From the NCBI RefSeq assembly GCF_900099765.1, contig NZ_FNDX01000023.1, positions 1 to 64,000 on the forward strand: a stretch of DNA of 64,000 bases, given 5' to 3'. The notes under the pieces are model-generated. The model was not told where the DNA came from and ran no database searches. It saw only the letters and a program-made list of their open reading frames with translations. Positions 16,011-24,562 of this stretch are shown here, one piece after another. The stretch is from Paenibacillus typhae. GTDB taxonomy: Bacteria; Bacillota; Bacilli; Paenibacillales; Paenibacillaceae. Within the stretch, counting starts at the first letter, position 1. Each line of letters begins with the position of its first letter. A program made the position numbers and the translations under genes.

Positions 16011-17513
16011 TTAATGATTCTCCGCGCTGTCAGCGCTCTGCTCCTGAGCGGAATCCTCCTGATCCGGCAGCGCCCAGACCGATACGCTGCCGCCGTTTAC
16101 CGGGAATACAGCCCAGCCGTCTTCACCTATGGTTACAGTCTCCTCACGGTTACGGGTGAAATCCTCCCAGACCTCTCCGGCCCGTTCTTCTCCGAGGAAC
16201 ATCCGCTTCTCGCCGTTGTCGCCGTTGGAGATGACTACGGCACAGCCGGAGCCGGGCAGCTCTTCCATGCCGCGGCGCACCCAGCCGATGGTGTTGGGAT
16301 GATCGAAATAATCATCCTGATCGCCGTAGGCCTTGTGATAACGGGCATACAGCAGCGGATCAATGGCAGCCTTCTTCGGTTCTACCGGGGTCGGGCCGCC
16401 AATTCCATAATAATCGCCATAGAAGACGACAGGGTAACCGTCACGCCGGAGCAGAATAAGTGCATACGCGCTCTGCTTGAACCAGTCGCCGACCCAGGAC
16501 TCCAGCGCCTCATGGGGCTGTGAATCATGGTTGTCCACGAAGGTTACGGCATTCAGCGGATGGGTCTGGACCAGCGTATCCTCAAAAATCTTCGTCAGAT
16601 CAAAGTCCCGCCCGGCAAGTGAAGCGGAATAGAGCTTGTAATGCAGAGATACATCGAATAAATCGATCTGATAATCAACCGTATTGAGGAACTCGCGGCA
16701 GGCTTCGAGGTTCGGGTTCCAGAACTCACCGACGATATAAAAGTCCTCGCCGCGCTTTCTTTTCATTTCCTGGGCGAACTCCTTAATATACTCATGGTTG
16801 ATATGCTTGATGGCATCCAGCCGGTAGCCGCTGCACTGCAGGGTATCGACCAACCATTTCCCCCAGTCCAGCATCTCCCGCTTGACATCCTCGTGGCTGT
16901 AGTCAATGTTAGCGAACATCAGATAATCATAGTTGCCGAATTCATCGTCAACATTCTGGTTCCAGGCCCTGTTCTGGCCGTTGATCCGGAATACCCCGGT
17001 CCGTCCTTCCTTGGCGTCAAAGTCTGTACCGTTAAAATGGGTGTGATCCCATTTGAAGGCGGAATACTCCTCGCCACGCCCAGGGAAGGTGAACTTGGTC
17101 CAGCCCTCAATCTCGAAAGGCTCGGAGATATCCTTGGTGCGGTCGTTCGGATCCACCTCAATAACCTCGAAGGTCTCTGTCTCATCTGCACCGGCTTTAT
17201 GGTTCATAACGAGATCGACGTAGACCGCGATGCCGTTCTTGAGGCACTCGGCAATCGCCTCAATCAGCTCCTGCTTTGTGCCGTATTTGGTCCGGATCGC
17301 ACCTTTCTGGTCGAATTCGCCCAGATCATAGAGATCGTACACCCCATACCCGGTGTCCTCGTCGGAGACCGCCTTGGTCACAGGCGGAACCCAGACAGCA
17401 TCCATGTAGGCTGCCTTGATCTCAGGGGCCATCTCAGCCAGCCGCTTCCAGTGCAGTCCGTCTGCTTCAACATGCCACTCAAAAAACTGCATCATCGTAT
17501 GGTTTCTCTTCAT
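16011..17513 (-). CDS. Cytoplasmic alpha-amylase, GH13 (subfamily 5 type)
   Basis: The 500-residue enzyme hydrolyses alpha-1,4-glucans. It starts directly with NHTMMQFFEWHVEADG and has no signal peptide, so it acts inside the cell, probably on maltodextrins or glycogen. The (beta/alpha)8 barrel has all GH13 regions: DLVMNH near 100, GYRLDAIKHI with nucleophile Asp233, GEFW with acid/base Glu263, and FVDNHD with Asp330. A C-terminal beta domain follows and the last 20 residues are acidic and Ser/Gln-rich. AGGAGG lies upstream of the ATG. The DUF72 gene ends 34 bp upstream on the same strand, so the two probably form an operon. Confidence 0.92.
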   Translation of the reverse strand: MKRNHTMMQFFEWHVEADGLHWKRLAEMAPEIKAAYMDAVWVPPVTKAVSDEDTGYGVYDLYDLGEFDQKGAIRTKYGTKQELIEAIAECLKNGIAVYVDLVMNHKAGADETETFEVIEVDPNDRTKDISEPFEIEGWTKFTFPGRGEEYSAFKWDHTHFNGTDFDAKEGRTGVFRINGQNRAWNQNVDDEFGNYDYLMFANIDYSHEDVKREMLDWGKWLVDTLQCSGYRLDAIKHINHEYIKEFAQEMKRKRGEDFYIVGEFWNPNLEACREFLNTVDYQIDLFDVSLHYKLYSASLAGRDFDLTKIFEDTLVQTHPLNAVTFVDNHDSQPHEALESWVGDWFKQSAYALILLRRDGYPVVFYGDYYGIGGPTPVEPKKAAIDPLLYARYHKAYGDQDDYFDHPNTIGWVRRGMEELPGSGCAVVISNGDNGEKRMFLGEERAGEVWEDFTRNREETVTIGEDGWAVFPVNGGSVSVWALPDQEDSAQEQSADSAENH

Positions 17514-17546
17514 CTCTATAACCTCCTATATATGTAGACCGGGTAA

Positions 17547-18392
17547 TCAGTTGAACAGGTCCAGCTGAAGCGGGGCGAGGCCGCCGTCAATGCCCAGCAG
17601 GGCCTGCAGCTCTTTGGCATTGGGAGTTGCATCACCGGCGGAGTTATTGTTGAACACCACATAGAGCTCGCGGCAGCTTTTTTCCAGCTCCAGCAGGCGG
17701 TCCCGCCATTCCGTAAGTTCCTCCGTGCTGTAACGGTACAGATAGCGGAGCTTGCGCCAGTCGGGATGGCTGCTCTGGTTCCAGCTCTGGACGTTGCGGC
17801 CGTGCAGCCGGATATACGTGATATCGGGATTAGTCGCTACAGGTACAATCGGGATGGAGCCTGAGCCCGCCTGCGGCTCATCGGCAACGGTGTGAATCCA
17901 GCCCTCACGTTCCAGAAAGCCGAGCGTTCTGTCGCGCATTTCCGGGCTGTACCAGGACTCATTGCGGAACTCTACCGCTGAAGGAACATCCAGCATCCGT
18001 TCTTTGACCTCACGCAGAAAATCCACGTTCTCCTTGGTACAGTCAAACCACGGCGGGAACTGGAAAAGAGCCATGGCCAGCTTGCCGGCCTCGCGTAGGG
18101 GGGCAATGGAATGATGAAATGCCTCGTACATTTCAGCGGTGGAATCGTAGTAATTTTTTTTACCGCGCAGATGTCCGGTCATCCCCTGATAAGCTTTTAC
18201 AATAAACTGGAAGTTATCCGGGGTTTGTGAGGCCCACTTCACATAATTCCGGACCGGCTGTACCGCATAAAAGGAGCTGTCAATTTCCACGATGGGAAAA
18301 TGGGCGCTGTAGGCAGGCAGACGTTCGGCGGGCTTGATTTTGCCGTACAGCTCATCGTGGTCACCGAAGCCGGTTAGCCCGATCTTGATCAT
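17547..18392 (-). CDS. DUF72 family protein (YecE-like)
   Basis: The 281-residue protein shows the family features: GLTGFGDHDELY at the start, the VEIDSSFYAVQP segment near 37-48, FQFPPWF near 110, VEFRNESWY near 140 and YIRLHGRN near 190, with the closing LYVVFNNNSAGDATPNA. The fold is a TIM barrel related to sugar isomerases and the biochemical role is unestablished. It begins the unit that ends with the alpha-amylase gene (34 bp between them), which hints at carbohydrate use, but DUF72 genes occur in many contexts. A GGAGGGAAATGCG ribosome site precedes the ATG. Confidence 0.88.
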   Translation of the reverse strand: MIKIGLTGFGDHDELYGKIKPAERLPAYSAHFPIVEIDSSFYAVQPVRNYVKWASQTPDNFQFIVKAYQGMTGHLRGKKNYYDSTAEMYEAFHHSIAPLREAGKLAMALFQFPPWFDCTKENVDFLREVKERMLDVPSAVEFRNESWYSPEMRDRTLGFLEREGWIHTVADEPQAGSGSIPIVPVATNPDITYIRLHGRNVQSWNQSSHPDWRKLRYLYRYSTEELTEWRDRLLELEKSCRELYVVFNNNSAGDATPNAKELQALLGIDGGLAPLQLDLFN

Positions 18393-18624
18393 CGCATTTC
18401 CCTCCTTGCGGTTGTCTTGTGTAGAGGAACGGGGAGATTAGCTATTCTCTATTAAACTTAAACCCTGCTGCTGCAAACAAGCGAGTTGATTAATACCTCT
18501 AATTTAAGGCAACATGAAGGGGAAGAGAGCTCAGGCGACGGGCATCCGGTCAGAGTGCTATGGGTGCTGTTATCGCCAAAAGAATGCGCGGATATACTTT
18601 GCGTGCCAGACTGATTATAGGATG

Positions 18625-18660
18625 AAGACAGCCCCGTTCCGGCCGGAACGGGGCTGTCTT
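18625..18660 (-). terminator. Terminator after the diguanylate cyclase gene
   Basis: AAGACAGCCCCGTTCC-GGCC with its exact complement forms a perfect 36-bp palindrome 33 bp after the cyclase stop. It has only a short T run. The rest of the 300-bp gap 18393-18692 has no gene; its left part should hold the promoter of the DUF72-amylase unit. Confidence 0.75.
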
Positions 18661-18692
18661 AGCATAGGCACATTCATTTACCAGGCTTTCTG

Positions 18693-20282
18693 TCAGGGTC
18701 TGAAATGCGTGATTGCTGCTCCGCTGGATATGTGCACCGCGTTGCGTCCGTTGCGCTTGGAGGTGTACAGGGCATGATCGGCTTCGGAGAGCAGCTCCTC
18801 AAGGGATACATTATGCGGGAGAGCCTCCACTACACCGAAGCTGGCGGTTACATTAATCTGGCCGGACACCGTATACATGGGGCTGCGTTCCACATCGCTG
18901 CGGATCTGCTCTGACAGCAGGGCAGCCTGCTTCAGCGGGGTATCCGGCAGGCACATTACAAACTCCTCTCCCCCATACCGCCCAAATACATCCCTTTCCC
19001 GGATATGCCTGGAGCATACGCCTACGACATGCTGGAGTGCCATGTCACCGTACTGGTGGCCGTAACGGTCATTGATGTTTTTGAAGAAATCGATATCCAG
19101 CAGAATAACCGAAAAGGGACTCTTGCTGTCCTGCGCCTGAATCAGCAGTTCCCTGCTTAGCTCCATGAAATGAGTCCGGTTATATATACCGGTCAGACTG
19201 TCAATTGTGGCAAGCTGCCGGAGCTTTTCCTGCAGCAGAGTCCGTTCGGTTACATCGATCAGCATGATCATCCTGCCGGCAATGCTCCCGTCCTTCTTAA
19301 GTACAGGGGAAGAGCGGACCTCATAATAACAGGTGCTTCCGCCTATATTCCAGGCCAGCTCCCGTTCCCCGCTCAGCAGCGGGTCGGCACTCATTACGTA
19401 ATCGACGGCATCCTTGCCTGCAGGCAGGAACAGCTGGGCCAGTGAGCGCCCGACTGCGGAGGAGTCCAGGCCCTCCATCATCCTTGTGGCAGCCCGGTTG
19501 TAATCAATCAGCATATCAAAACGGTCTGTAACCAGCACTCCGTCACGCATGCTCTCGAACAGATTTTCCCGGGCGATAGGAGCTGCGGTCAGCATTCCTC
19601 TGGACAGGATGGCCCAGAAGTACAGGGTCGAGGTCACGCTCATAATGACCGGCACAGGGTCCATGCCGTAGGGGGTCTTGTCTATTAAATAGAGGAACGC
19701 TCCCATGGCCGGAAGAAACTGGCCGACAAAAATGGTGATCATCTGCCGCCGGTACACCCGCTTCATCCGGTTCCACTGCCAGAGGATCAGGCACATCCCG
19801 GCAAGCATAGAGCCGAAGGTCATGCTTCCCTGCACGATATACCAGGGGCCCATCACAATATCAACCACCAGGGAAGGCGCACCTTCCCGGAACACCATTG
19901 CTTTGTAGAACAGATGGTGATATTCATTGGTCCATACCAGAAGTGTGGAAATAATAGGTACAGCGAAGAGCGGAATCAGCAGCTTTTTGTTAATCAGGCG
20001 CTCCAGTCCCACGAAATGCATGATCATAAGCAGGCTGCAGGGGGCGATAAAAGGCATGCCCAGATACTCCACCTTGATCCAGAACCCGATTTCCTGCATG
20101 GAGTTGCCCGACAGCTCCAGAGCAAAGCCAAAGATGTAAATGGCCGAGAAAAAGGAACTGCCTACAAAAGCCCTGATTCCGGCAAAATCAGTCTTCTTAT
20201 AAAAGGCAAACAGTGCAAGGAGCGCGTTCAGCACCCCGGATACAGATACGATAACAATGTAATTTGAAATTAAAGCTCCCAT
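18693..20282 (-). CDS. Membrane diguanylate cyclase with 7TM, PAS and GGDEF domains
   Basis: The 529-residue protein makes c-di-GMP from two GTP. Residues 1-225 form about seven membrane helices of the histidine-kinase-N-terminal type, followed by a PAS domain (about 235-350, FESMRDGVLVTDRFDML to MIMLIDVTERT) and a GGDEF domain (355-529). The active-site loop is GGEEF at 437-441. The product-inhibition I-site RERD lies exactly five residues before it, so feedback control is expected. LDIDFFKNINDRYGH is the substrate helix. It is a monocistronic minus-strand gene. The ligand of the 7TM/PAS part is unknown. Confidence 0.92.
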   Translation of the reverse strand: MGALISNYIVIVSVSGVLNALLALFAFYKKTDFAGIRAFVGSSFFSAIYIFGFALELSGNSMQEIGFWIKVEYLGMPFIAPCSLLMIMHFVGLERLINKKLLIPLFAVPIISTLLVWTNEYHHLFYKAMVFREGAPSLVVDIVMGPWYIVQGSMTFGSMLAGMCLILWQWNRMKRVYRRQMITIFVGQFLPAMGAFLYLIDKTPYGMDPVPVIMSVTSTLYFWAILSRGMLTAAPIARENLFESMRDGVLVTDRFDMLIDYNRAATRMMEGLDSSAVGRSLAQLFLPAGKDAVDYVMSADPLLSGERELAWNIGGSTCYYEVRSSPVLKKDGSIAGRMIMLIDVTERTLLQEKLRQLATIDSLTGIYNRTHFMELSRELLIQAQDSKSPFSVILLDIDFFKNINDRYGHQYGDMALQHVVGVCSRHIRERDVFGRYGGEEFVMCLPDTPLKQAALLSEQIRSDVERSPMYTVSGQINVTASFGVVEALPHNVSLEELLSEADHALYTSKRNGRNAVHISSGAAITHFRP

Positions 20283-20726
20283 GATTTCGGCCTCCTCACA
20301 GAGCAGGCGTCCATTGCCTGTTCCGCTGAAGCAGGCAGAGGCCTGTTAATATAAGTGCTCCACATCGGCGAATTTTCTCCTGTTTGATCAAGGATATACA
20401 TAAATAGTATCACAGTTTGTTATGGATAACATTCGGCATCCGGGCTTATCCGTTTTAGTCCGCGATGTCCTGCCAGGGAAGTGAAATCCCCTATCTATGT
20501 ATATCGGCATCCGCCGCATTCTTTAACAATCCTTGGTCCCGTGCCTAGACAAAGTGACGGAATTTCACAGGCGCTATTTTACTTTTTGTCTAGTGAGTGT
20601 CCGGACAGCAGAGTGTAAGATGTTAGTTAATCCTACATCGAATCTTTAATCATTTATTGAAAACGAATAATATGTTATGTTATTTAACATTGATAATCCG
20701 AATCAGGAATGAAGGGGGAACGGGAT
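20283..20726. other. Divergent control region between the cyclase and the pyrimidine importer
   Basis: No gene is seen. The cyclase side (minus strand) has an extended -10, TGATACTAT, at about 20409-20417. At 20545-20553 and 20585-20593 the 9-bp arms CTAGACAAA and TTTGTCTAG face each other across 31 nt. The importer side has the 19-bp dyad at 20672-20690. Confidence 0.5.
20672..20690. promoter_or_regulatory. Candidate pyrimidine-operon operator, copy 1
   Basis: ATGTTA-N7-TAACAT followed by TGAT, 36 nt before the importer ATPase start. An identical pair of arms with the same 7-nt gap and the same trailing TGAT occurs at 29321-29339 in front of preT. Confidence 0.65.
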
Positions 20727-21509
20727 ATGTCACTTGTAGCGGCGAAGATTCCTGAGATACAGCTGCAAAACGTCGAAATGCGTTATCAGACGGAAAGCGC
20801 CGATGTACTGGCGCTGCATCAGGTTAGCCTTAATATTGCCAAAGGCGAATTCGTTTCTTTGCTGGGCCCCTCAGGCTGCGGCAAAACAACACTGCTGAGA
20901 CTGATGGCAGATCTTCTGACGCCGACTGCGGGCAATGTTACGGTAGCGGGAAAAAGTGCCAAGGAAGCGAGGCTGGCCCAGAAGTACGGGATTGTTTTTC
21001 AGAGTCCGGTGCTGTATGACTGGCGCAAGGTTAAGCACAACATTACGCTGCCGCTTGAACTGATGGGAGTCAAGAAGGCGGCCCGTGAGGAAAAAGCATT
21101 GGAGCTGCTGGAGCTTGTCGGGCTGCGGGGCTTTGCCGACAAGTATCCGTGGCAGCTCAGCGGAGGAATGCAGCAGCGTGTGGCCATCGCCCGCGCGCTC
21201 TCGATGGAGCCGGAGATTCTGCTCATGGATGAGCCGTTCTCCGCGCTGGATGAATTCACACGCGAGCGCCTGAACGAGGAGCTGCTCTCCGTCTGGAGCA
21301 AGGTGCAGAGCACCATTGTGTTTGTAACCCATAGTATTCCTGAATCTATCTTCCTTTCGGACAGAGTATTCGTGTTATCCCCCCATCCGGGCCGGCTATC
21401 GGCTGTTGTCGATATTCCGCTGCCGCGCCCGCGTACAGCGGAGATGCGGAACAGCCCGCAGTTTTTTGAACTGATCGCCCGTATCCGCGACAGTTTTGAA
21501 GGGGTGTAG
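20727..21509 (+). CDS. ABC importer ATPase, nitrate/taurine/HMP type (pyrimidine importer)
   Basis: This 260-residue ATPase has Walker A GPSGCGKTT, Q-loop IVFQSPVLYDW, signature LSGGMQQRVAIAR, Walker B ILLMDEPFSALD and the H-loop FVTHSIPE. The family (SsuB/TauB/ThiZ-like) powers importers that use NMT1-type binding proteins. It opens the operon of importer, dehydrogenase and aminotransferase. The ATG at 20727 has AAGGGGG 8 nt upstream; the in-frame ATG at 20709 overlaps that site. Context with dihydropyrimidine catabolism suggests uracil, thymine or a reduced derivative as cargo; this is inference. Confidence 0.88.
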   Translation: MSLVAAKIPEIQLQNVEMRYQTESADVLALHQVSLNIAKGEFVSLLGPSGCGKTTLLRLMADLLTPTAGNVTVAGKSAKEARLAQKYGIVFQSPVLYDWRKVKHNITLPLELMGVKKAAREEKALELLELVGLRGFADKYPWQLSGGMQQRVAIARALSMEPEILLMDEPFSALDEFTRERLNEELLSVWSKVQSTIVFVTHSIPESIFLSDRVFVLSPHPGRLSAVVDIPLPRPRTAEMRNSPQFFELIARIRDSFEGV

Positions 21510-21511
21510 CG

Positions 21512-22324
21512 ATGAAGGCGAACAGCTTGCTCCGCAGCCGTTATCTGCCGCTGCTCGTCTGGATCTGCGGTCTGCTGGCGGTTTGGGAGGCCGTCTCCTG
21601 GCTGCTGCTCCATGTGGTGAAGACTCCGCTGGCCCAATCCAAGCTGCCTTATGTGCATGAGGTGGCGGCAACCTTGTGGAAGTACAGCGGCACGTTGCTG
21701 AAGGAGGGCGGAGCGACCTTCGGCAACGCCGGTATAGGCTTCCTGATCGGAGCCGCCGCCGGAGTGCTGCTCGCTGTGCTGATGAGCCTGTCTAGAACGG
21801 TTGAACGGCTCGCTTTCCCGTACGCGGTTGCTTCACAGATGATTCCGATTCTTGGACTTGCGCCGATTATCTACGGGATTGTACGCGATGAGCAGGTATC
21901 GCGGATTATCATCTCCGGGTACATTACTTTCTTTCCGGTTGCGCTGAACATGCTGCGCGGCCTGCGCAGCGTTGATCTTCCCGCAGTGGAGCTCATGCAC
22001 TCCTATGCAGCCAAGCCGTGGGCAGTCTATTGGAAGCTGAAGCTTCCGGCTGCATTGCCGGGATTGTTCAGCGGCCTCAAAATTGCGGCTCCGCTCGCGG
22101 TAACCGGGGCCATTCTGGTTGAACTGATGGGGGCCCAGCATGGCATAGGGGTCATTATGCTGCGAAATCTGTATTATGGGCCTTCCCATACGTACATGTT
22201 CTGGTCTACGGTTCTGGTCGGGGCGCTGCTGGGTATCGCCAGCTACTGGCTGATGACGCTTGTCGAGCGTCTGGTTGCGCCGTGGCAGCCTGAGTTCCGG
22301 CCGAAGGGAGGAGAGCGCTCATGA
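21512..22324 (+). CDS. ABC importer permease 1
   Basis: The 270-residue protein has about six membrane helices and the BPD-transport inner-membrane signature ALNMLRGLRSVDLPAVELMHSYAAKPW, where the EAA-loop contacts the ATPase. It belongs with SsuC/TauC/ThiX-type permeases. It follows the ATPase gene by 2 bp and overlaps the second permease by 4 nt (ATGA). Two different permeases in one operon suggest a heterodimeric channel, as in some HMP and riboflavin precursor importers. Confidence 0.88.
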   Translation: MKANSLLRSRYLPLLVWICGLLAVWEAVSWLLLHVVKTPLAQSKLPYVHEVAATLWKYSGTLLKEGGATFGNAGIGFLIGAAAGVLLAVLMSLSRTVERLAFPYAVASQMIPILGLAPIIYGIVRDEQVSRIIISGYITFFPVALNMLRGLRSVDLPAVELMHSYAAKPWAVYWKLKLPAALPGLFSGLKIAAPLAVTGAILVELMGAQHGIGVIMLRNLYYGPSHTYMFWSTVLVGALLGIASYWLMTLVERLVAPWQPEFRPKGGERS

Positions 22325-23220
22325 GCAGCAGTTCAGTGCAGGAGCCTGTGTATATCGCTGCAGCTGGAAGCGAAGATCCGCCTTCATCTCTTATAACAAC
22401 GATAAATAGTGTTTCATCAGGCCCGGAGAAGCAGAGGGGAAGACGACGCCTGCCCGGATGGCTTAATGCGGGTGTGCTTTTGCCGCTTGCAGCCGGTGTA
22501 ATCTTCCTGCTCCTCTGGGAGCTTCAGATGTTCCATAAGCTGTTTGACCTGAAGAAATATCAGCTTCCGCTGCCTTCTGCTATCTGGGAAGCCATGCGGG
22601 AGAATTACAGCCTGCTGCTGTCCTATACCGGCTATACCCTTACCGAAGCGGTGGCCGGCATGCTGATCGGCTCGGCCGGCGGCTTTCTGATCGCCCTGGC
22701 AGCAACCGCCTGGCCGCGCTGGGGCGGCGGCAGCCTGACTCTGGTAGCGGCGCTCAATGCAGTGCCGATTGTGGCGCTGGCCCCGATTATGAATCTGTGG
22801 TTCGGTGACGGCATCGGCTCGCGGGCTGCTATCGTTACTGCAACGACAATGGCAGCGATGGCCATTAATGCCTACAAAGGAATGTCGGCAGTCGACCCTT
22901 TGGCGCTCGATCTGATGCATTCCTATGCTGCCGGCAAGTCTGCGGTATTCCGGTATCTGCGGATTCAGAACAGTCTGCCGTACGTATTTACCGCTCTCAA
23001 GATCAATGCTACCGCGAGTATGATCGGAGCCATCGTCGGCGAGTTTTTCTTTTCCTCAAGGGGGCTTGGTTATCTTCTCTCCAACTCCATCAAGGTGGCG
23101 AAGATGCCGCTCGGCTGGTCCTGTATTGTGCTGGCAGCTATCGCCGGGGTGTTGTTTTACCTGATAGTAGAACGGCTGGAGAAGGTATTTATCAGATGGC
23201 ATCCTTCCCGGCGTTCGTGA
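22321..23220 (+). CDS. ABC importer permease 2
   Basis: The 299-residue protein begins with a hydrophilic stretch of about 45 residues (Ser/Pro/Arg-rich) that permease 1 lacks, then six membrane helices. The EAA-like loop is NAYKGMSAVDPLALDLMHSYAAGKSAVFRYL. It is a paralogue of permease 1 and overlaps it by 4 nt. The two probably form the transmembrane pore. A gap of 143 bp follows before the binding-protein gene. Confidence 0.88.
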   Translation: MSSSSVQEPVYIAAAGSEDPPSSLITTINSVSSGPEKQRGRRRLPGWLNAGVLLPLAAGVIFLLLWELQMFHKLFDLKKYQLPLPSAIWEAMRENYSLLLSYTGYTLTEAVAGMLIGSAGGFLIALAATAWPRWGGGSLTLVAALNAVPIVALAPIMNLWFGDGIGSRAAIVTATTMAAMAINAYKGMSAVDPLALDLMHSYAAGKSAVFRYLRIQNSLPYVFTALKINATASMIGAIVGEFFFSSRGLGYLLSNSIKVAKMPLGWSCIVLAAIAGVLFYLIVERLEKVFIRWHPSRRS

Positions 23221-23363
23221 CCTTCTTTTACCCGTTACATCCGGACCTTTGCGTGAGGGAGACAGAGAACCTGACCGCAGGCCGTATGGATATAGGCACC
23301 ATGATGGCAACCATACTGTGCTGTGCAAGAACCACAAACTCAAAATGGTAGGGGGAGTTGCAT

Positions 23364-24470
23364 TTGAAGAACGGGAAAAAGGGTAAATCGCACGGCGGGC
23401 TATTGCTGGCGGCAATGATTATGCTCACCTCTCTGCTGGCCGGCTGCGGAGGAAACAACAATGCCAATGCACCTGTCGCTGAAGCGAATACGGCTGCAGA
23501 GGCTTCCGCTTCACCGGGAGCGGCAACAGCAGAGCCTGCTGCAGAGCCGGTTACGGTCAAGCTGCAGCTGAAATGGGTGCCCCAGGCGCAATTCGCCGGT
23601 TATTTCCTGGCACAGGATAAGGGTTATTATGCCGAGGAGGGGCTGAACGTTGAAATCCTGCCAGGCGGGCCTGACATTGTACCGGAGCAGCAGGTGGCCG
23701 GCGGATCGGCAGACATCGGGGTGGATTGGGTGGCAAGCCTGCTGACCAGCCAGGAGCAGGAAATGCCATTGGTACAGATCGCACAGATTTTCCAAAAGAG
23801 CGGCCTGGTCCTGGTGTCCAAGAAAGATGCGGGAATCAACAGTCCGGCAGATCTGAAGGGTAAAAAGGTCGGAAACTGGATGGGCGGCAATGAGTTTGAA
23901 CTGCTGGCGCTGTTCGATAAATATAAGCTCGATTCCAATAAGGATTTGAATTTCACGAAGCAGGGCTTCACCATGGACCAGTTCCTCGGCGGTGAAATCG
24001 ATGCTGCTTCGGCAATGACCTACAATGAATATCAGGTTGTGCTGGAATCGGGAGTAAAGGCTGAAGATCTGAAAGTTATTGATATGAACGATGAGGGGGT
24101 AGCCATGCTTGAGGATAACCTCTTCGCCAATAAAGAATGGCTTGCGGATAATAAGGAGACTGCAGCGAAGTTCGTCCGCGCTTCACTCAAGGGCTGGAAG
24201 GATGCGATTGCCGATCCGGAAGCGGCTGTGGACAGCGTAATGAAGCTGGCTGAGGAAGGCAGCACAACCCGCGAGCATCAGCTGACTATGATGACAGAAG
24301 TAGCCAAGCTGATTCAGCCGGAGGGCTTCGATATTGCCAAGCTGGGCTATACCGATGCGGCCGCATTCCAGCAGACGGCGGATATTGCCCTCAAATTCGG
24401 AGTAATCAAGGAAGCGGCCGATGTGAATGAAGCCTATACGAATGAGATTGTCGAGATGGCAGCAGAGTAA
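23364..24470 (+). CDS. NMT1/THI5-like substrate-binding lipoprotein
   Basis: The 368-residue protein has a basic start, hydrophobic stretch and lipobox LLAGC with Cys28 for lipid attachment, then an Ala/Glu/Pro linker. The mature part starts KLQLKWVPQAQFAGYFLAQD and has GYYAEEGLNVEI, typical of NMT1/THI5-like proteins such as the HMP-binding ThiY. It captures the substrate outside the membrane. A pyrimidine-ring ligand fits both the family and the adjacent pyrimidine-degradation genes. The start is taken as the TTG at 23364 (GGGGGAG 6 nt upstream); a TTG at 23358 is in frame but overlaps that site. Confidence 0.87.
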   Translation: MKNGKKGKSHGGLLLAAMIMLTSLLAGCGGNNNANAPVAEANTAAEASASPGAATAEPAAEPVTVKLQLKWVPQAQFAGYFLAQDKGYYAEEGLNVEILPGGPDIVPEQQVAGGSADIGVDWVASLLTSQEQEMPLVQIAQIFQKSGLVLVSKKDAGINSPADLKGKKVGNWMGGNEFELLALFDKYKLDSNKDLNFTKQGFTMDQFLGGEIDAASAMTYNEYQVVLESGVKAEDLKVIDMNDEGVAMLEDNLFANKEWLADNKETAAKFVRASLKGWKDAIADPEAAVDSVMKLAEEGSTTREHQLTMMTEVAKLIQPEGFDIAKLGYTDAAAFQQTADIALKFGVIKEAADVNEAYTNEIVEMAAE

Positions 24471-24494
24471 GCCTTACGCCCATAAATAACACGC

Positions 24495-24521
24495 AGATGA
24501 CCGCCGGTGAGGCGGTCATCT
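24495..24521 (+). terminator. Hairpin between binding-protein and dehydrogenase genes
   Basis: AGATGACCGCC-GGTGA-GGCGGTCATCT is a perfect 11-bp stem, followed by ATTATC rather than a real T run. It may cause partial termination or mRNA processing inside the operon. Confidence 0.55.
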
Positions 24522-24562
24522 ATTATCATCGGCAGCCCAGATCAAGAAAGAGGTGAGGAATC